A stretch of DNA of 37,256 nucleotides from an uncultured Clostridia bacterium (GCA_944393485.1 CALYAJ010000016.1:1-37256); one strand, 5' to 3'. Positions 8,256 through 17,405 are shown, counted from the first letter of the stretch. Translations and numbers: made by a program. Notes: generated from the letters alone by a model not told the origin.

Positions 8256-9239
8256 ATGATAATTTTTGAAATTTTAGTTATTTTAATGTTAGCATTTTTA
8301 GTTTATAAAATTATTTTATTACCTTCTTTTTCTAACAAAAAAATTAATCTTAACTTTGAAGGCTTTAATGAGATATATAATAATTTTGTATCGAAAGATT
8401 TTTCAGAAATTAAAGAATGTAGAAAAAAGATATTAACATTTTTACTTTTAAGTGTTTTATTTTTTGTTATAACATTTTTTATTTTTTATATTTCAGTAAT
8501 GGAAAATATTTCAATAACATATACATTTATAGTATTATTATTTCTTTTATGTTTTATAGCATTATTTTTTAAATATTATATGAAGTTTAAAAAAATGTAT
8601 CCAAATGTAATTTATGAATTTTTAAAGAATATTAATGAAGATATAAAATATAAAAATTTACCTTTTCCAAAAGAAGAAATACTATATAAAGAAGCAAAAT
8701 TCGACAATTTAAAGATTGTTTCTTTTTGGGGAAAAGATACAATTCAACTTAATTTATTTGATATCTCAAATATTAAAGTAAAAACAACAAATAATGAATT
8801 TAATGGTATTTTTACAGTAATTTATTTAGATAAGAATATTCCATCTTATACAAAAATTAATACTGAAAATCTAGAAAGAAATACCACCTATACACTAGGA
8901 ATAACAAGTCATGATTTAAAATATATTGAAACAGATAATGCAAGTTTCAACAAAATACTACATGTATATTCAAATAATAAAATTAATGCAATGGAAATAT
9001 TAAGTTCTGATATTTTAGATTATTTAGTGGAATTTTATAATAACTATAATGTTAATTTTCAAATAGTTTTTAATGGAAACAAAGTTTATATTAGATTTTT
9101 TATAAATCAATTATTTGAGCCATCAATTATTGGTAATATTTTTAATAAAAGTAACTTCGCACTTTGTTATATAATTATGGACTTTACTTTAAAACTAGCT
9201 GAAAAACTTTCAAATAATATGACTAATTACGAAGAATAA
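8256..9239 (+). CDS. DUF3137-like membrane protein
   Basis: A 327-residue protein with three predicted membrane helices (about residues 3-20, 60-80 and 88-106), followed by a soluble domain. That domain has the DUF3137 pattern: FNGIFTVIYLDK near 183-194, then a stretch around SFNKILHVYSNN, a later segment with VYIRFFINQLFEPSI, and a C-terminal helix. DUF3137 proteins often neighbour LemA proteins, and here the two genes are divergent from a shared intergenic region. Function is unknown; a LemA-linked envelope role is inference. AAAGGAG precedes the ATG. The recombinase gene follows after 19 bases, so the two are probably cotranscribed. Confidence 0.65.
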   Translation: MIIFEILVILMLAFLVYKIILLPSFSNKKINLNFEGFNEIYNNFVSKDFSEIKECRKKILTFLLLSVLFFVITFFIFYISVMENISITYTFIVLLFLLCFIALFFKYYMKFKKMYPNVIYEFLKNINEDIKYKNLPFPKEEILYKEAKFDNLKIVSFWGKDTIQLNLFDISNIKVKTTNNEFNGIFTVIYLDKNIPSYTKINTENLERNTTYTLGITSHDLKYIETDNASFNKILHVYSNNKINAMEILSSDILDYLVEFYNNYNVNFQIVFNGNKVYIRFFINQLFEPSIIGNIFNKSNFALCYIIMDFTLKLAEKLSNNMTNYEE

Positions 9240-9258
9240 AAATACATAGGAGGAAAAA

Positions 9259-10242
9259 ATGATTTCACGTGAAATGAATCCAGATTACTTAAATTCATTT
9301 TTGGATTATTTAGTAACAATTTTAAATAAATCACCTAATACGGTAAAAGAATATAATTATGATTTAGCAATGTTTTTAAAATTTATAGTATACCATTTTA
9401 AACTATCACCTGAAAAAGATTTTAAAAATATTGTTATAAAGGATTTACCATTAGATGTAATTAAAAAGATTCAATTAAATGATATACATGCATTTTTAGC
9501 ATATCTTACAACTACATATCATAGTAAAGCAGCTACAAGAGCACGTAAAGCAAGTAGTATTAGAGTATTTTTTAATTATCTTTCTCAGAAAGCAAATTTA
9601 ATTGAAAAAAATCCTGCTCAAAATTTAGAAACACCAAAAATTGAAAAACGTATGCCTAAATATTTAAGCTTAGATGATAGTAAAAAGTTACTTACTGTTA
9701 CAAGTGATGAAGAAAGAAATAAAGAACGTGATTATGCTATAATTACATTATTTTTAAATTGTGGTTTACGTCTTTCTGAATTAATTGGTATTAATATTAA
9801 TGATATATCTTTTGATGATGCAAGAATGACTGTAATAGGTAAAGGTAATAAAGAAAGAACTATTTATTTAAATAAAGCTTGTCTTAAAGCAATTAAAGAT
9901 TATCTTGAAGTTAGACCTAAAATTGGAATAAAACCAGATTCTGTTAAAGCTTTATTCTTAAGTGAACGTAAAGAACGAATTAGTAAAAGAACTGTTCAAT
10001 ATGTTGTAGATAAAGAATTAAGACGTGCAGGACTTGATACAAAAAAATATTCTACACATAAATTAAGACATACCGCAGCTACTCTTATGTATCAATATGG
10101 AAATGTTGATATAAGGGCTCTTCAAGAACTATTAGGACATGAAAGTATTTCAACAACAGAAATATATACGCATGTCGCAAATGAGCAAGTTAGAAATGCT
10201 GTTGATGTAAATCCTCTTTCAGATTACTCAGCGAATAATTAA
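9259..10242 (+). CDS. Tyrosine recombinase, XerC/XerD type
   Basis: A site-specific recombinase that cuts and rejoins DNA through a phosphotyrosine link. Residues 8-110 form the SAM-like core-binding domain (NTVKEYNYDLAMFLKFI). The catalytic domain carries the complete set: R171 (GLRLSELIG), K195 (IGKGNKER), H267-x-x-R270 (THKLRHTAATL), H294 (LLGHESISTTEIYTH) and the nucleophile Y303. The length of 327 residues is slightly above the ~300 of XerC/D. No phage or transposon genes flank it, and it sits behind a housekeeping-looking gene, so chromosome-dimer resolution is likelier than an integrase role. Which Xer it is cannot be told from one copy. AGGAGG precedes the ATG. Confidence 0.9.
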   Translation: MISREMNPDYLNSFLDYLVTILNKSPNTVKEYNYDLAMFLKFIVYHFKLSPEKDFKNIVIKDLPLDVIKKIQLNDIHAFLAYLTTTYHSKAATRARKASSIRVFFNYLSQKANLIEKNPAQNLETPKIEKRMPKYLSLDDSKKLLTVTSDEERNKERDYAIITLFLNCGLRLSELIGININDISFDDARMTVIGKGNKERTIYLNKACLKAIKDYLEVRPKIGIKPDSVKALFLSERKERISKRTVQYVVDKELRRAGLDTKKYSTHKLRHTAATLMYQYGNVDIRALQELLGHESISTTEIYTHVANEQVRNAVDVNPLSDYSANN

Positions 10243-10246
10243 AGCC

Positions 10247-10279
10247 AAAGTCACTAACTTTAAATTGTTAGTGACTTTT
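10247..10279 (+). terminator. Terminator after the recombinase gene, likely bidirectional
   Basis: AAAGTCACTAAC and GTTAGTGACTTT pair perfectly around an 8-nt loop. It sits four bases past the + strand stop and 15 bases from the end of the convergent minus strand gene. Confidence 0.88.
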
Positions 10280-10293
10280 AATGTGAAACTAGA

Positions 10294-10524
10294 TTATTTC
10301 GATAATGCAGTCTTTACATCATCTAATTCGTGATAATGGTATAAGAAATCATATATTTCTTGTAATAATTTGGCAAGATTTGGATTACTAAAGTAAACAT
10401 TCTTAAACCAAACTTTTGATGTAAACAGCTTAGCCGGTTCTCCAATAGAATTTATTATTTCTTTTAATTGAGATGGTTCAATCATGAAGATATTATAAAA
10501 CCACTTATACATTATGTCAATCAT
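10294..10524 (-). CDS. Small hypothetical protein downstream of dpaB, 76 aa
   Basis: I do not recognise this protein. The dpaB stop TAA is followed directly by this ATG, so translation is probably coupled; the upstream SD-like sequence is weak. An internal ATG (residue 14, MIEPSQLKEII) is an alternative start. The product looks helical, with an aromatic N-terminal stretch (MYKWFYNIF) and two amphipathic helices. It has no signal peptide or metal motif. Its place suggests a link to dipicolinate synthesis or transfer, but that is inference from position only. Confidence 0.6.
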   Translation of the reverse strand: MIDIMYKWFYNIFMIEPSQLKEIINSIGEPAKLFTSKVWFKNVYFSNPNLAKLLQEIYDFLYHYHELDDVKTALSK

Positions 10525-11103
10525 TTATCCAATTAATGGTTGTAGTTGCTTATTTTTTAAAGCTTCTTTAATTGTTGGTATTAAGTAATCAAATTTAAAT
10601 ACTAAAGATGTAGGTTTTGTTATCGGATTATCTTGTGTAAATGGAACAAAATAATAATTCTTTCTATTTAAAAGCCTTCCTATGTTTTCTGCTGAGCCTG
10701 AAAGACCATCATTTGTCGAAATCCCAATTACAAGTGGTTTTTGATTTCTTAAATGTGATTTAATTGCCATTACTGCAGGTGTATCAATTATTGCATTTGC
10801 AAGTTTTGCTATAGTATTTCCTGAACAAGGAGCAACAACCATAATATCTGTTAAACCTTTTGGGCCTATTGGCTCTGCTCCCTGTATTGTATGAATAATT
10901 TTATTACCTGTTATATTTTCTATTTCATCTATAAATTCTTTAGCTTTTCCAAATTTAGTATCCAAGTTATAGCTATTATAAGACATAATTGGTATTATAT
11001 TTGCACCTAAATCTTTAAGTTCTTTTATTTTTGGTATAACTTTTTTAAATGTACAAAAAGAACCTGTCATCGTAAATCCTATATTTACATTATCAAAATC
11101 CAT
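10525..11103 (-). CDS. dpaB: Dipicolinate synthase subunit B
   Basis: Flavoprotein-fold subunit of dipicolinate synthase (SpoVFB/DpaB), which makes the spore-core chelator dipicolinic acid in the mother cell. The 192-residue length and the motifs fit: the N-terminal GFTMTGSFCTFKKVIPKIKEL, then GANIIPIMSYNSY, and the flavoprotein-type segment DIMVVAPCSGNTIAKLANAI with TPAVMAIKSHLRNQKPLVIG. AAAGGAGG precedes the ATG. The usual partner gene dpaA is not next to it: upstream is pta-ackA on the same strand with a terminator between. A sigma-K-like promoter is visible at 11133-11161. Other flavoprotein (UbiX-like) functions are possible but less likely. Confidence 0.88.
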   Translation of the reverse strand: MDFDNVNIGFTMTGSFCTFKKVIPKIKELKDLGANIIPIMSYNSYNLDTKFGKAKEFIDEIENITGNKIIHTIQGAEPIGPKGLTDIMVVAPCSGNTIAKLANAIIDTPAVMAIKSHLRNQKPLVIGISTNDGLSGSAENIGRLLNRKNYYFVPFTQDNPITKPTSLVFKFDYLIPTIKEALKNKQLQPLIG

Positions 11104-11132
11104 AAATTTCCTCCTTTCATACTATCTTTATA

Positions 11133-11161
11133 TATAATATGAAATTATGTTAATTATGGTA
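11133..11161 (-). promoter_or_regulatory. Possible sigma-K promoter for dpaB
   Basis: Minus strand TACC, a 16-base spacer and CATATTATA match the sigma-K pattern (AC at -35, CATANNNTA at -10), about 30 bases before the dpaB ATG. Sigma-K control of spoVF is known in B. subtilis. The region is AT-rich, so a chance match cannot be excluded. Confidence 0.45.
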
Positions 11162-11195
11162 TTTTAAATTAATTAAAAGTATAAATAAGAAAAAC

Positions 11196-11222
11196 AAAAG
11201 CAGTTAAAATTCAACTGCTTTT
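11196..11222 (-). terminator. Terminator of pta-ackA
   Basis: AAAAGCAGTT and AACTGCTTTT pair around a 7-nt loop, with a T-rich tract on the minus strand, 54 bases past the ackA stop. Confidence 0.88.
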
Positions 11223-11276
11223 GCAAACTGTTTTAAAGTCCTTTAAATGGAGATTTTCCATAAAGTTTAAAATTTC

Positions 11277-12467
11277 TTATTTTATTAATTCCAATGTTTG
11301 TTTAGCTATCATTAATTCTTCATCTGTAGGTATTACATAAACCTTTATTTTAGAATCATCAGATGAAATTAGTCTTTCTTCTCCTCTAACATTATTTCTT
11401 TCATCATCTATTTTAACTCCTAAAAATTCTAGATTCTCACAAATACCTTTTCTAATATTTTTTTGATTTTCACCAATTCCTGCAGTAAATAGCATTACAT
11501 CAAATCCATTCATTGCAACTGCACATTTTGCTATTTGAGCAGCAATTAAATAATTATGTATTTTAATTGCAAGCTCTGCTCTTTCGTTTCCTTCTGCAGC
11601 TGCAGCTTCCATATCTCTACAATCTTGTGTAACTCCAGATAATGCTAATATTCCAGATTCTTTATTTAAAATACGTTCCATTTCATCAGGTGTTAATCCT
11701 TCTTTTTTCATTATAAATGTAACTACTGATGGATCAATATCTCCTGAACGAGTTCCCATTGGTATTCCAGCAAGTGGTGTAAGTCCCATACTTGTTTCTA
11801 CAGATTTACCACCTTGTACAGCACATATACTTCCACCTTGACCTAAATGACAAGAAATAATTCTTAAATCTTCTATAGGTTTTCCTTCTAATTCTGCTAC
11901 ACGGTTTGAAACATATTGATGAGATGTTCCATGGAATCCATATTTTCTAACACCATATTCTTCATAATATTTATATGGTATAGGATAAATATAATGTTCT
12001 TTTGGCATTGTTTGGTGAAATGCTGTATCAAATACTGCAACCATTGGTTTATTTTGCATTAATTTTTCAGCTGCTCTTATTCCCATTATAGCTGCTGGAT
12101 TATGAAGTGGTGCTAAACTCGCACAATCTTCAATTGCTTTTATAACTTCTTCTGTTATAATTACAGGTTTATTAAATTTTTCTCCACCATGTACAATTCT
12201 ATGTCCTATTGCATTTATTTCATCTAATGAATTAATCACTTTATAATCTGGCTTAACTAATTGATTTAGCGAGAATTCTAAAGCCTCCTCATGGTTTTTA
12301 ACTGGTTTTTCTAATCTATATTTTTCTCCATTTACTTTATGTGTTAAAAATGAATTAGGTTGTCCTATTCTTTCAAAAGTTCCTTTTGCCATAACTTTTT
12401 CTGAAGCCATATCTATTAATTGATATTTTAATGATGAGCTTCCACAATTAATAACTAAAATTTTCAT
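11277..12467 (-). CDS. ackA: Acetate kinase
   Basis: Interconverts acetyl phosphate plus ADP with acetate plus ATP, the ATP-yielding last step of acetate fermentation. The 396-residue length is standard. Family signatures: the N-terminal phosphate-binding VINCGSSSLKYQL (residues 4-16), GHRIVHGGEKF near 88-98, VFDTAFHQTMP near 145-155, and YGFHGTSHQYV near 176-186. GGAGG lies six bases before the ATG. It follows pta by 17 bases, so the two form an operon driven from 13524-13552. Confidence 0.98.
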   Translation of the reverse strand: MKILVINCGSSSLKYQLIDMASEKVMAKGTFERIGQPNSFLTHKVNGEKYRLEKPVKNHEEALEFSLNQLVKPDYKVINSLDEINAIGHRIVHGGEKFNKPVIITEEVIKAIEDCASLAPLHNPAAIMGIRAAEKLMQNKPMVAVFDTAFHQTMPKEHYIYPIPYKYYEEYGVRKYGFHGTSHQYVSNRVAELEGKPIEDLRIISCHLGQGGSICAVQGGKSVETSMGLTPLAGIPMGTRSGDIDPSVVTFIMKKEGLTPDEMERILNKESGILALSGVTQDCRDMEAAAAEGNERAELAIKIHNYLIAAQIAKCAVAMNGFDVMLFTAGIGENQKNIRKGICENLEFLGVKIDDERNNVRGEERLISSDDSKIKVYVIPTDEELMIAKQTLELIK

Positions 12468-12484
12468 ATTAAACCTCCAAAAAA

Positions 12485-13492
12485 TTATTTATCTTGTTCT
12501 TGTGCTTGTACTGCAGTAATTGCAATAACACCTTCTATATCTTTACTACTACAACCTCTTGATAAATCATTAACAGGTTTTGCTATACCTTGACATAGTG
12601 GTCCATAAGCTTCTGCATGTGCAAGTCTTTGTACAAGTTTATAACCAATATTTCCAGCATTTAAATCTGGGAATATTAAAATATTAGCTTCGCCTTTTAG
12701 TGGGCTTCCTTTTGCTTTATATTCTGCAACTTCTGGAATTATAGCTGCATCTAGTTGTAGTTCTCCATCTACTAATAAATCTGGTGCTTTTTCTTTAACT
12801 AAATTTGTAGCTTTAATAACTTTTTCTGTCAATTCTGATTTAGCACTACCATGTGAAGAATATGATAGCATTGCAATTTTAGGAGTTTTTCCTGTTAAAA
12901 GTTCAAAACTTTTACTTGATGATATTGCTATTTCTGATAATGCATCACTATCAGGATTTTCATTAAGTCCACTATCTGAAAATAGGAATACTCCATTTTC
13001 TCCATATGCACAATTAGGCACAATCATCATAAAAAAAGCAGATACTAATTTTGTGCCAGGTGCTGTTTTTAATATTTGAAGTGCTGGTCTTAAAGTATCT
13101 GATGTAGAATGAATAGCTCCAGAAACTAAACCATCAGCATAACCTTGTTTTACCATCATCATTCCAAAATAAATATTGTCTTTCATGAATTCTTTTGCTT
13201 TTTCAATTGTCATACCTTTATTTTTTCTTAATTCATAAAATTGTTCAACAAATTCATCATATTTATCAGAATTATTTGGATCAACAATTTCTACTTCATC
13301 TAAATTATTTAAATTTAGTTCTTTTGCTCTTTTTAATATTCTTTCTTTATTTCCTATTAATATTATTTTTGCAAATTTTTGTTTTAATACTTCTGATGTG
13401 GCATTTAATGTTCTGTCATCATCTGATTCTGGAAGTACTATTTTTTTTATATCTTGTTTTGCTCTATTTTTTATTTCATCTATAAAAGCCAT
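12485..13492 (-). CDS. pta: Phosphate acetyltransferase
   Basis: Converts acetyl-CoA plus phosphate to acetyl phosphate plus CoA, feeding AckA. At 335 residues it is the short Pta form with only the PTA_PTB domain. Typical segments are KKIVLPESDDDRTL near 15-28, YADGLVSGAIHSTSDTLRPAL near 118-138, and the C-terminal NILIFPDLNAGNIGYKLVQR and AEAYGPLCQGIAKPVNDLSRG. AAGGAGG precedes the ATG. It is the first gene of the operon. Confidence 0.97.
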   Translation of the reverse strand: MAFIDEIKNRAKQDIKKIVLPESDDDRTLNATSEVLKQKFAKIILIGNKERILKRAKELNLNNLDEVEIVDPNNSDKYDEFVEQFYELRKNKGMTIEKAKEFMKDNIYFGMMMVKQGYADGLVSGAIHSTSDTLRPALQILKTAPGTKLVSAFFMMIVPNCAYGENGVFLFSDSGLNENPDSDALSEIAISSSKSFELLTGKTPKIAMLSYSSHGSAKSELTEKVIKATNLVKEKAPDLLVDGELQLDAAIIPEVAEYKAKGSPLKGEANILIFPDLNAGNIGYKLVQRLAHAEAYGPLCQGIAKPVNDLSRGCSSKDIEGVIAITAVQAQEQDK

Positions 13493-13523
13493 TTTTATCC
13501 TCCTTATATATTTATCAAATGTT

Positions 13524-13552
13524 ATTATATATTAGTATTTTTTTATTGGCAA
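13524..13552 (-). promoter_or_regulatory. Sigma-A promoter of pta-ackA
   Basis: Minus strand TTGCCA, a 17-base spacer and a perfect TATAAT, about 30 bases before the pta ATG. Confidence 0.75.
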
Positions 13553-13562
13553 GGAAAATATA

Positions 13563-14225
13563 TTAATTTATAAACTTTACAAAATTATCTTCATTTTCAG
13601 TAATAATACTAATATCATTATCTATAATTTTTAGTGCTTGTAAATTCTTAAGTCCAACACCTTTTACATCTTTAGTTTTTTTCATTATTCTATCTAATTC
13701 CTCTTCTCTTCCATCTAAATTATAGTGAGGACATACTAATAAATCAACTAATCCAATACCATGAACTTTTGTTAGCTTAAATTCTTTGTATTTTCTTGCA
13801 TCAGATAAACCATATTTACAAATAGCTATTGCACCAGCACTAAGTCCACAAATAACTTTTCCATTATTATATGCCTCTTCTATAAGAGAAATCATATCAA
13901 ATTGTTTTAAGATACGCATTAGCTCTAATGTATTTCCTCCACCAATATAAATTATATCAGCATTATTAAATCTCTCTAAAATTAATTCTCGATTGTTTAA
14001 TTCTTTTTTTAGAATAGTTTTACAAGTGCAACCTAGGTTTCTATAATTTCTCTTTATTACTCTAAAATAAGATTCAATATGGTTTACATTAGCAAAACCT
14101 AAAAGCAAAAAGTTGGGCGATTGTTTGTTCGCAAGTTTTACAATTTCTTTATCTATATTTTGTGTTTCATAATCTGTGCCTTTTCTTCCAATTTCTCCTC
14201 CACCAATTATAACTGCCTTATTCAC
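13563..14225 (-). CDS. Peptidase S51 (peptidase E-like) family protein
   Basis: A class I glutamine-amidotransferase-fold serine peptidase of the dipeptidase E family. The sheet-strand motif IIGGGEIGR is at 6-13. The oxyanion turn IIYIGGGNTLELMRIL is at 91-106. The nucleophile elbow CGLSAGAIAICKYG is at 126-139 with Ser129. A likely catalytic His167 lies in VCPHYNLDGR. The 220-residue length fits. The start is GTG: GGGAGATGATA just upstream is a good ribosome binding site that overlaps the stop of the preceding gene. It ends the trmB-ispG operon. Substrate unknown; dipeptides or cyanophycin-type peptides are the known uses in the family. Confidence 0.85.
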   Translation of the reverse strand: MNKAVIIGGGEIGRKGTDYETQNIDKEIVKLANKQSPNFLLLGFANVNHIESYFRVIKRNYRNLGCTCKTILKKELNNRELILERFNNADIIYIGGGNTLELMRILKQFDMISLIEEAYNNGKVICGLSAGAIAICKYGLSDARKYKEFKLTKVHGIGLVDLLVCPHYNLDGREEELDRIMKKTKDVKGVGLKNLQALKIIDNDISIITENEDNFVKFIN

Positions 14226-14229
14226 ACTA

Positions 14230-15165
14230 TCATCTCCCTGTAGGTTCTAATTCTTTTAATCTACCTTTAATTTCACTTTTTAATAATTTAACTCCAAATT
14301 CTTTGCCTTGAATACCAATTTTTAATCCTTGTTCTTCTAATTCTGGAATTTTTTCTAAAGCGACTTTCATATATCTTTTATTTTTCTCAGAATAAATAAA
14401 TGCTTGTTTATAAGATTTATCTTTAACATATATAATGCTAGTATAATCATCCTTCATTTTACATGGAATTAAAAATACTTTTTGCCACATATTTCCTTCA
14501 AAATTTTTGTCAATCATTTTATAAAAAAATGCATATTTTTGCATAAATTGTGTATCTTTAGTCATTCCTATTATGTCAGGATTACTTAACAATTTTTCCA
14601 TTTTATCAGGTATTACCATGTCAGCAATACGCTCTTCGACCTCTACTATTTTATCATCATTATATTTTCCATCTTTATTAGGATATCCTATATTTCTATC
14701 TATTTGTTTTTGAATATCTTCAGGAATTACATAAAACCAAGGTGCATCTGAATCAAATTCTCCAAAAAATCTAGTTTTCCTTCCAGTTTGAATATATTCT
14801 AAATCTTTCTGTAAATCAAGTTTGATACTTCTTCCACTATGTAATCTTAAAGAATTAAATACATGATCATCACCTGTATGCTCTACTTTACATTCATAAC
14901 CTAATTCAGTAAATAAGAACTGACACTGCCTTGCTAAAGAATAACATATTATAGTTCTTTCATCAGCTTTATCTGCTGTTTTTATTTTTTTTCTAGATAA
15001 ACTATATATTTTTTGTTGAGCTTTTGTATTTCCAAAATAATATACTGGACTAAAAGTTCTATTTAGTCCAATTTCTATATATGCTTTTTTTATCATACTT
15101 AATTCATCTAAACTAGTATATTCTGGATCTTCATTTATTCTTTTTAATAATTCTTTTATTTTCAA
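14230..15165 (-). CDS. Transglutaminase-like domain protein, function unknown
   Basis: I do not recognise a named family, but the middle of the protein looks like a transglutaminase-like cysteine fold. The segment RTIICYSLARQCQFLFTELG puts a Cys at the head of a helix, followed by HTGDDHVFN and then a strand with SIKLDLQ. That gives a possible C-H-D triad (Cys79, His106, Asp122 counted from the TTG at 15180). The C-terminal ~130 residues are charged and unassigned. No ATG is in frame near the start. A TTG at 15180 overlaps ispG and lacks a ribosome binding site, while a TTG at 15165 has GAAGG eight bases upstream, so I use 15165 (311 aa). It follows ispG directly in the operon. Confidence 0.7.
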   Translation of the reverse strand: MKIKELLKRINEDPEYTSLDELSMIKKAYIEIGLNRTFSPVYYFGNTKAQQKIYSLSRKKIKTADKADERTIICYSLARQCQFLFTELGYECKVEHTGDDHVFNSLRLHSGRSIKLDLQKDLEYIQTGRKTRFFGEFDSDAPWFYVIPEDIQKQIDRNIGYPNKDGKYNDDKIVEVEERIADMVIPDKMEKLLSNPDIIGMTKDTQFMQKYAFFYKMIDKNFEGNMWQKVFLIPCKMKDDYTSIIYVKDKSYKQAFIYSEKNKRYMKVALEKIPELEEQGLKIGIQGKEFGVKLLKSEIKGRLKELEPTGR

Positions 15166-15169
15166 TAAT

Positions 15170-16234
15170 CTAACCTTCAATCATTTTTAATATTTCTTCT
15201 TTCAATTCTTTAACTATATTTTCTTGTGGGATTTTTCTAATTATTTTGCCTTTTTTAAATAATAGCCCTTCTTTTATACCACCAGCAATACCAATATCTG
15301 CATTACTTGCTTCACCTGGCCCATTAACTGCACATCCCATAACTGCAACAGTAATATTACTATTAATTGTTTGTAAGAAATCTTCAACCTCTTTTGCCAT
15401 TGGTATTAAATCTATTTGCGTTCTTCCACATGTAGGACAAGAAACTAAAGTAGGTACATTATTGTATAAATTACAATCTTTTAAAATCTCTTTTACAACT
15501 TTAATTTCTTCTATAGGATTGTCTGATAAAGATACTCTTATAGTATCACCTATTCCCTCTCTTAATAAAATACCAAGACCAATACTAGATTTTATGGTTC
15601 CGCTAAAAGCTGTTCCTGCTTCAGTTATTCCTAAATGTAAAGGATAGTTAAACTCTTTTGCAGCTTCTTCATAGCTCTCTATACATAAATCTAGATTAGA
15701 AGCTTTTAGAGATATAGCTATATCATAAAAATCTAAATCTTCTAAAATTTTAACATGTCTTTTTGCACTTTCTACCATAGCTTTAGCGGTTGGCTTTCCA
15801 CCATATTTTTCTAATAAATCCTTTTCTAAAGAACCTGCATTAACACCAATTCTAATAGGTACATTATATTCTTTACATTTATCAACTACTGCTTTTACTT
15901 TTTCTTTACCGCCAATATTTCCTGGATTAATTCTAACTTTATCTACTCCAGATTCTATAGCACATATTGCTATTTTATAATCAAAATGAATATCTGCAAC
16001 AATTGGAATATGTATTTGTTTTTTAATTTTTTTAATTGCTTTTGCATCATCCATATCTAAACAAGCAACACGAATTATTTCACAACCTGCTTTTTCTAAA
16101 TCTAAAATCTGTTTTACTGTTGCATCAACATCTTTTGTTTTTGTATTTGTCATTGATTGTATTATTACTTTGTTTTGTCCACCAATTTGGATACCACCAA
16201 CATTAATAGATCTAGTTTCAGTTCTTTTATACAT
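15170..16234 (-). CDS. ispG: 4-hydroxy-3-methylbut-2-en-1-yl diphosphate synthase
   Basis: Iron-sulphur enzyme of the MEP isoprenoid pathway that reduces MEcPP to HMBPP. The N-terminal TIM barrel has [20 protein letters not shown] near 24-43, [11 protein letters not shown] and RINPGNIGG. The C-terminal domain holds the 4Fe-4S ligands in [11 protein letters not shown] and [22 protein letters not shown]. About 354 residues is the usual length of the two-domain bacterial form. An upstream ATG at 16246 would overlap trmB, but GGAGG sits between it and the ATG at 16234 (MYKRTET), which I take as the start. Second gene of the trmB operon. Confidence 0.97.
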   Translation of the reverse strand: MYKRTETRSINVGGIQIGGQNKVIIQSMTNTKTKDVDATVKQILDLEKAGCEIIRVACLDMDDAKAIKKIKKQIHIPIVADIHFDYKIAICAIESGVDKVRINPGNIGGKEKVKAVVDKCKEYNVPIRIGVNAGSLEKDLLEKYGGKPTAKAMVESAKRHVKILEDLDFYDIAISLKASNLDLCIESYEEAAKEFNYPLHLGITEAGTAFSGTIKSSIGLGILLREGIGDTIRVSLSDNPIEEIKVVKEILKDCNLYNNVPTLVSCPTCGRTQIDLIPMAKEVEDFLQTINSNITVAVMGCAVNGPGEASNADIGIAGGIKEGLLFKKGKIIRKIPQENIVKELKEEILKMIEG

Positions 16235-16245
16235 ATTTTCCTCCA

Positions 16246-16905
16246 TTATTTTAATTTAGCAATTAAAGCTTTAATTTTTATTCCTTTTTCAGAGAACATC
16301 TTTTCGTGTTCTGTTTGAATATCTTCCCAGTCTGTTTCTGAATGCAAATCATAAGTTAATTTTACAATTTCAAAATCTGATTCTTTAAAATAATTTATAC
16401 TAGATTCAAATAAATCATCATCATCAGTTTTAAAATGTATTTCTCCACCTGGAACTAGAAATTCTTTATATTTTTCTAGTTGTCTTGTATGTGTTAATCT
16501 TTTCTTTCTGTGTTTTCCTCTTGGCCAAGGATTACAAAAATTAATATATATTCTTTCAATTTTATCATTATTATTCATTATTAAAAGAATTCTTTCTATA
16601 TCAAATCTAGTAAGAATAACATTATCCGGTTCTCTATTATTTTCTTTAAATTCTTGTTCTACATTTCTTTTAGCTAATCCAAGCATTGCATCTACTAAAT
16701 CAATTGCAATATAATTTATATCTGGATTTTGAATAGCTATTTGAGATATAAAATTTCCTTTTCCACATCCAAGTTCTAAATGTATTGGATTATTTGGATT
16801 TTTAAAAGCAGTTTTCCATTTTCCTTTATAGTCTTCAGGATTATCTATATAAAATTTACATGCTTCAAGTTCTGGTCTAGCCCATGGTTTAAATCTAATT
16901 CTCAT
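16246..16905 (-). CDS. trmB: tRNA (guanine-N7-)-methyltransferase
   Basis: Methylates G46 in the variable loop of tRNA with S-adenosylmethionine. The 219-residue product has [15 protein letters not shown] at the start. The SAM-binding [11 protein letters not shown] follows near 43-53, then [14 protein letters not shown], the family motif [19 protein letters not shown], and the C-terminal [22 protein letters not shown] with the T-E-x-E signature. GGAGG precedes the ATG. It is the first gene of the operon trmB-ispG-(transglutaminase-like)-(S51 peptidase). Confidence 0.96.
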   Translation of the reverse strand: MRIRFKPWARPELEACKFYIDNPEDYKGKWKTAFKNPNNPIHLELGCGKGNFISQIAIQNPDINYIAIDLVDAMLGLAKRNVEQEFKENNREPDNVILTRFDIERILLIMNNNDKIERIYINFCNPWPRGKHRKKRLTHTRQLEKYKEFLVPGGEIHFKTDDDDLFESSINYFKESDFEIVKLTYDLHSETDWEDIQTEHEKMFSEKGIKIKALIAKLK

Positions 16906-16992
16906 TTTATTCCTCCAATTATTGATTTAGGAACATTCCAAAAATTCCTTTATTATTTTAACAATTAATATTATAACTCATATAAATAGAAA

Positions 16993-17024
16993 AAGACAAC
17001 CAAAACATAAGTTTTAGTCGTCTT
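16993..17024 (-). terminator. Terminator of the DUF6514-like gene
   Basis: A 14-bp stem (with G-U pairs in RNA) around ATAA, followed on the minus strand by TTTT. It touches the stop codon of the gene at 17024. Confidence 0.82.
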
Positions 17025-17332
17025 CATCGCCTAGGTGTAATCTCATATTTCATATCTGCTATAACATCTCCCATTACAACTGGTGTAACATAATACTTTT
17101 TTAATTTTTCTATTATTCTTAAAACATCATCTTCTTTTTTAGATATATCTATAATATTACCAACTTCTCTTGTTATCTTAGAATCTTCATTATGCTGAAT
17201 TTTTACAATTTCAATACCAAAATACTCATCTTTCTTTGTTATATAATAAAGTAAACTTACTGGGTGATCTATTCCTAATTCTATCATTATCTTCGGATCA
17301 TAAAATATACCTCCACAAAATTTCTTACTCAT
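17024..17332 (-). CDS. Small protein resembling DUF6514, 102 aa
   Basis: Soluble protein of unknown function. The core YFGIEIVKIQ near 42-51, followed by a helix and the end pattern IEKLKKYYVTPVVMGDVIADM (about 74-94), resembles the DUF6514 family found in clostridia. That match is from memory of the family pattern and is moderate. AAAGGGG precedes the ATG. Two Spo0A-like boxes lie about 100-130 bases upstream, so expression at the onset of sporulation is possible. It is transcribed alone between two terminators. Confidence 0.6.
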   Translation of the reverse strand: MSKKFCGGIFYDPKIMIELGIDHPVSLLYYITKKDEYFGIEIVKIQHNEDSKITREVGNIIDISKKEDDVLRIIEKLKKYYVTPVVMGDVIADMKYEITPRR

Positions 17333-17405
17333 TTAAATTACCCCTTTCTTTTGTTAAATAGTACCTTAATTTTTTAGGTGCTCTTATCACTTTATACCTC
17401 TAATA

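Noticed and set aside
9259-10242. Tyrosine recombinase as sign of an integrated phage or integrative element here
   Set aside because: No attachment-site repeats, phage genes or tRNA target flank it; it looks like a chromosomal Xer protein.
13195-13485. Long + strand open frame opposite pta
   Set aside because: It is a shadow of the pta reading frame: low-complexity Leu/Phe-rich translation, no ribosome binding site, fully inside a well-supported gene.
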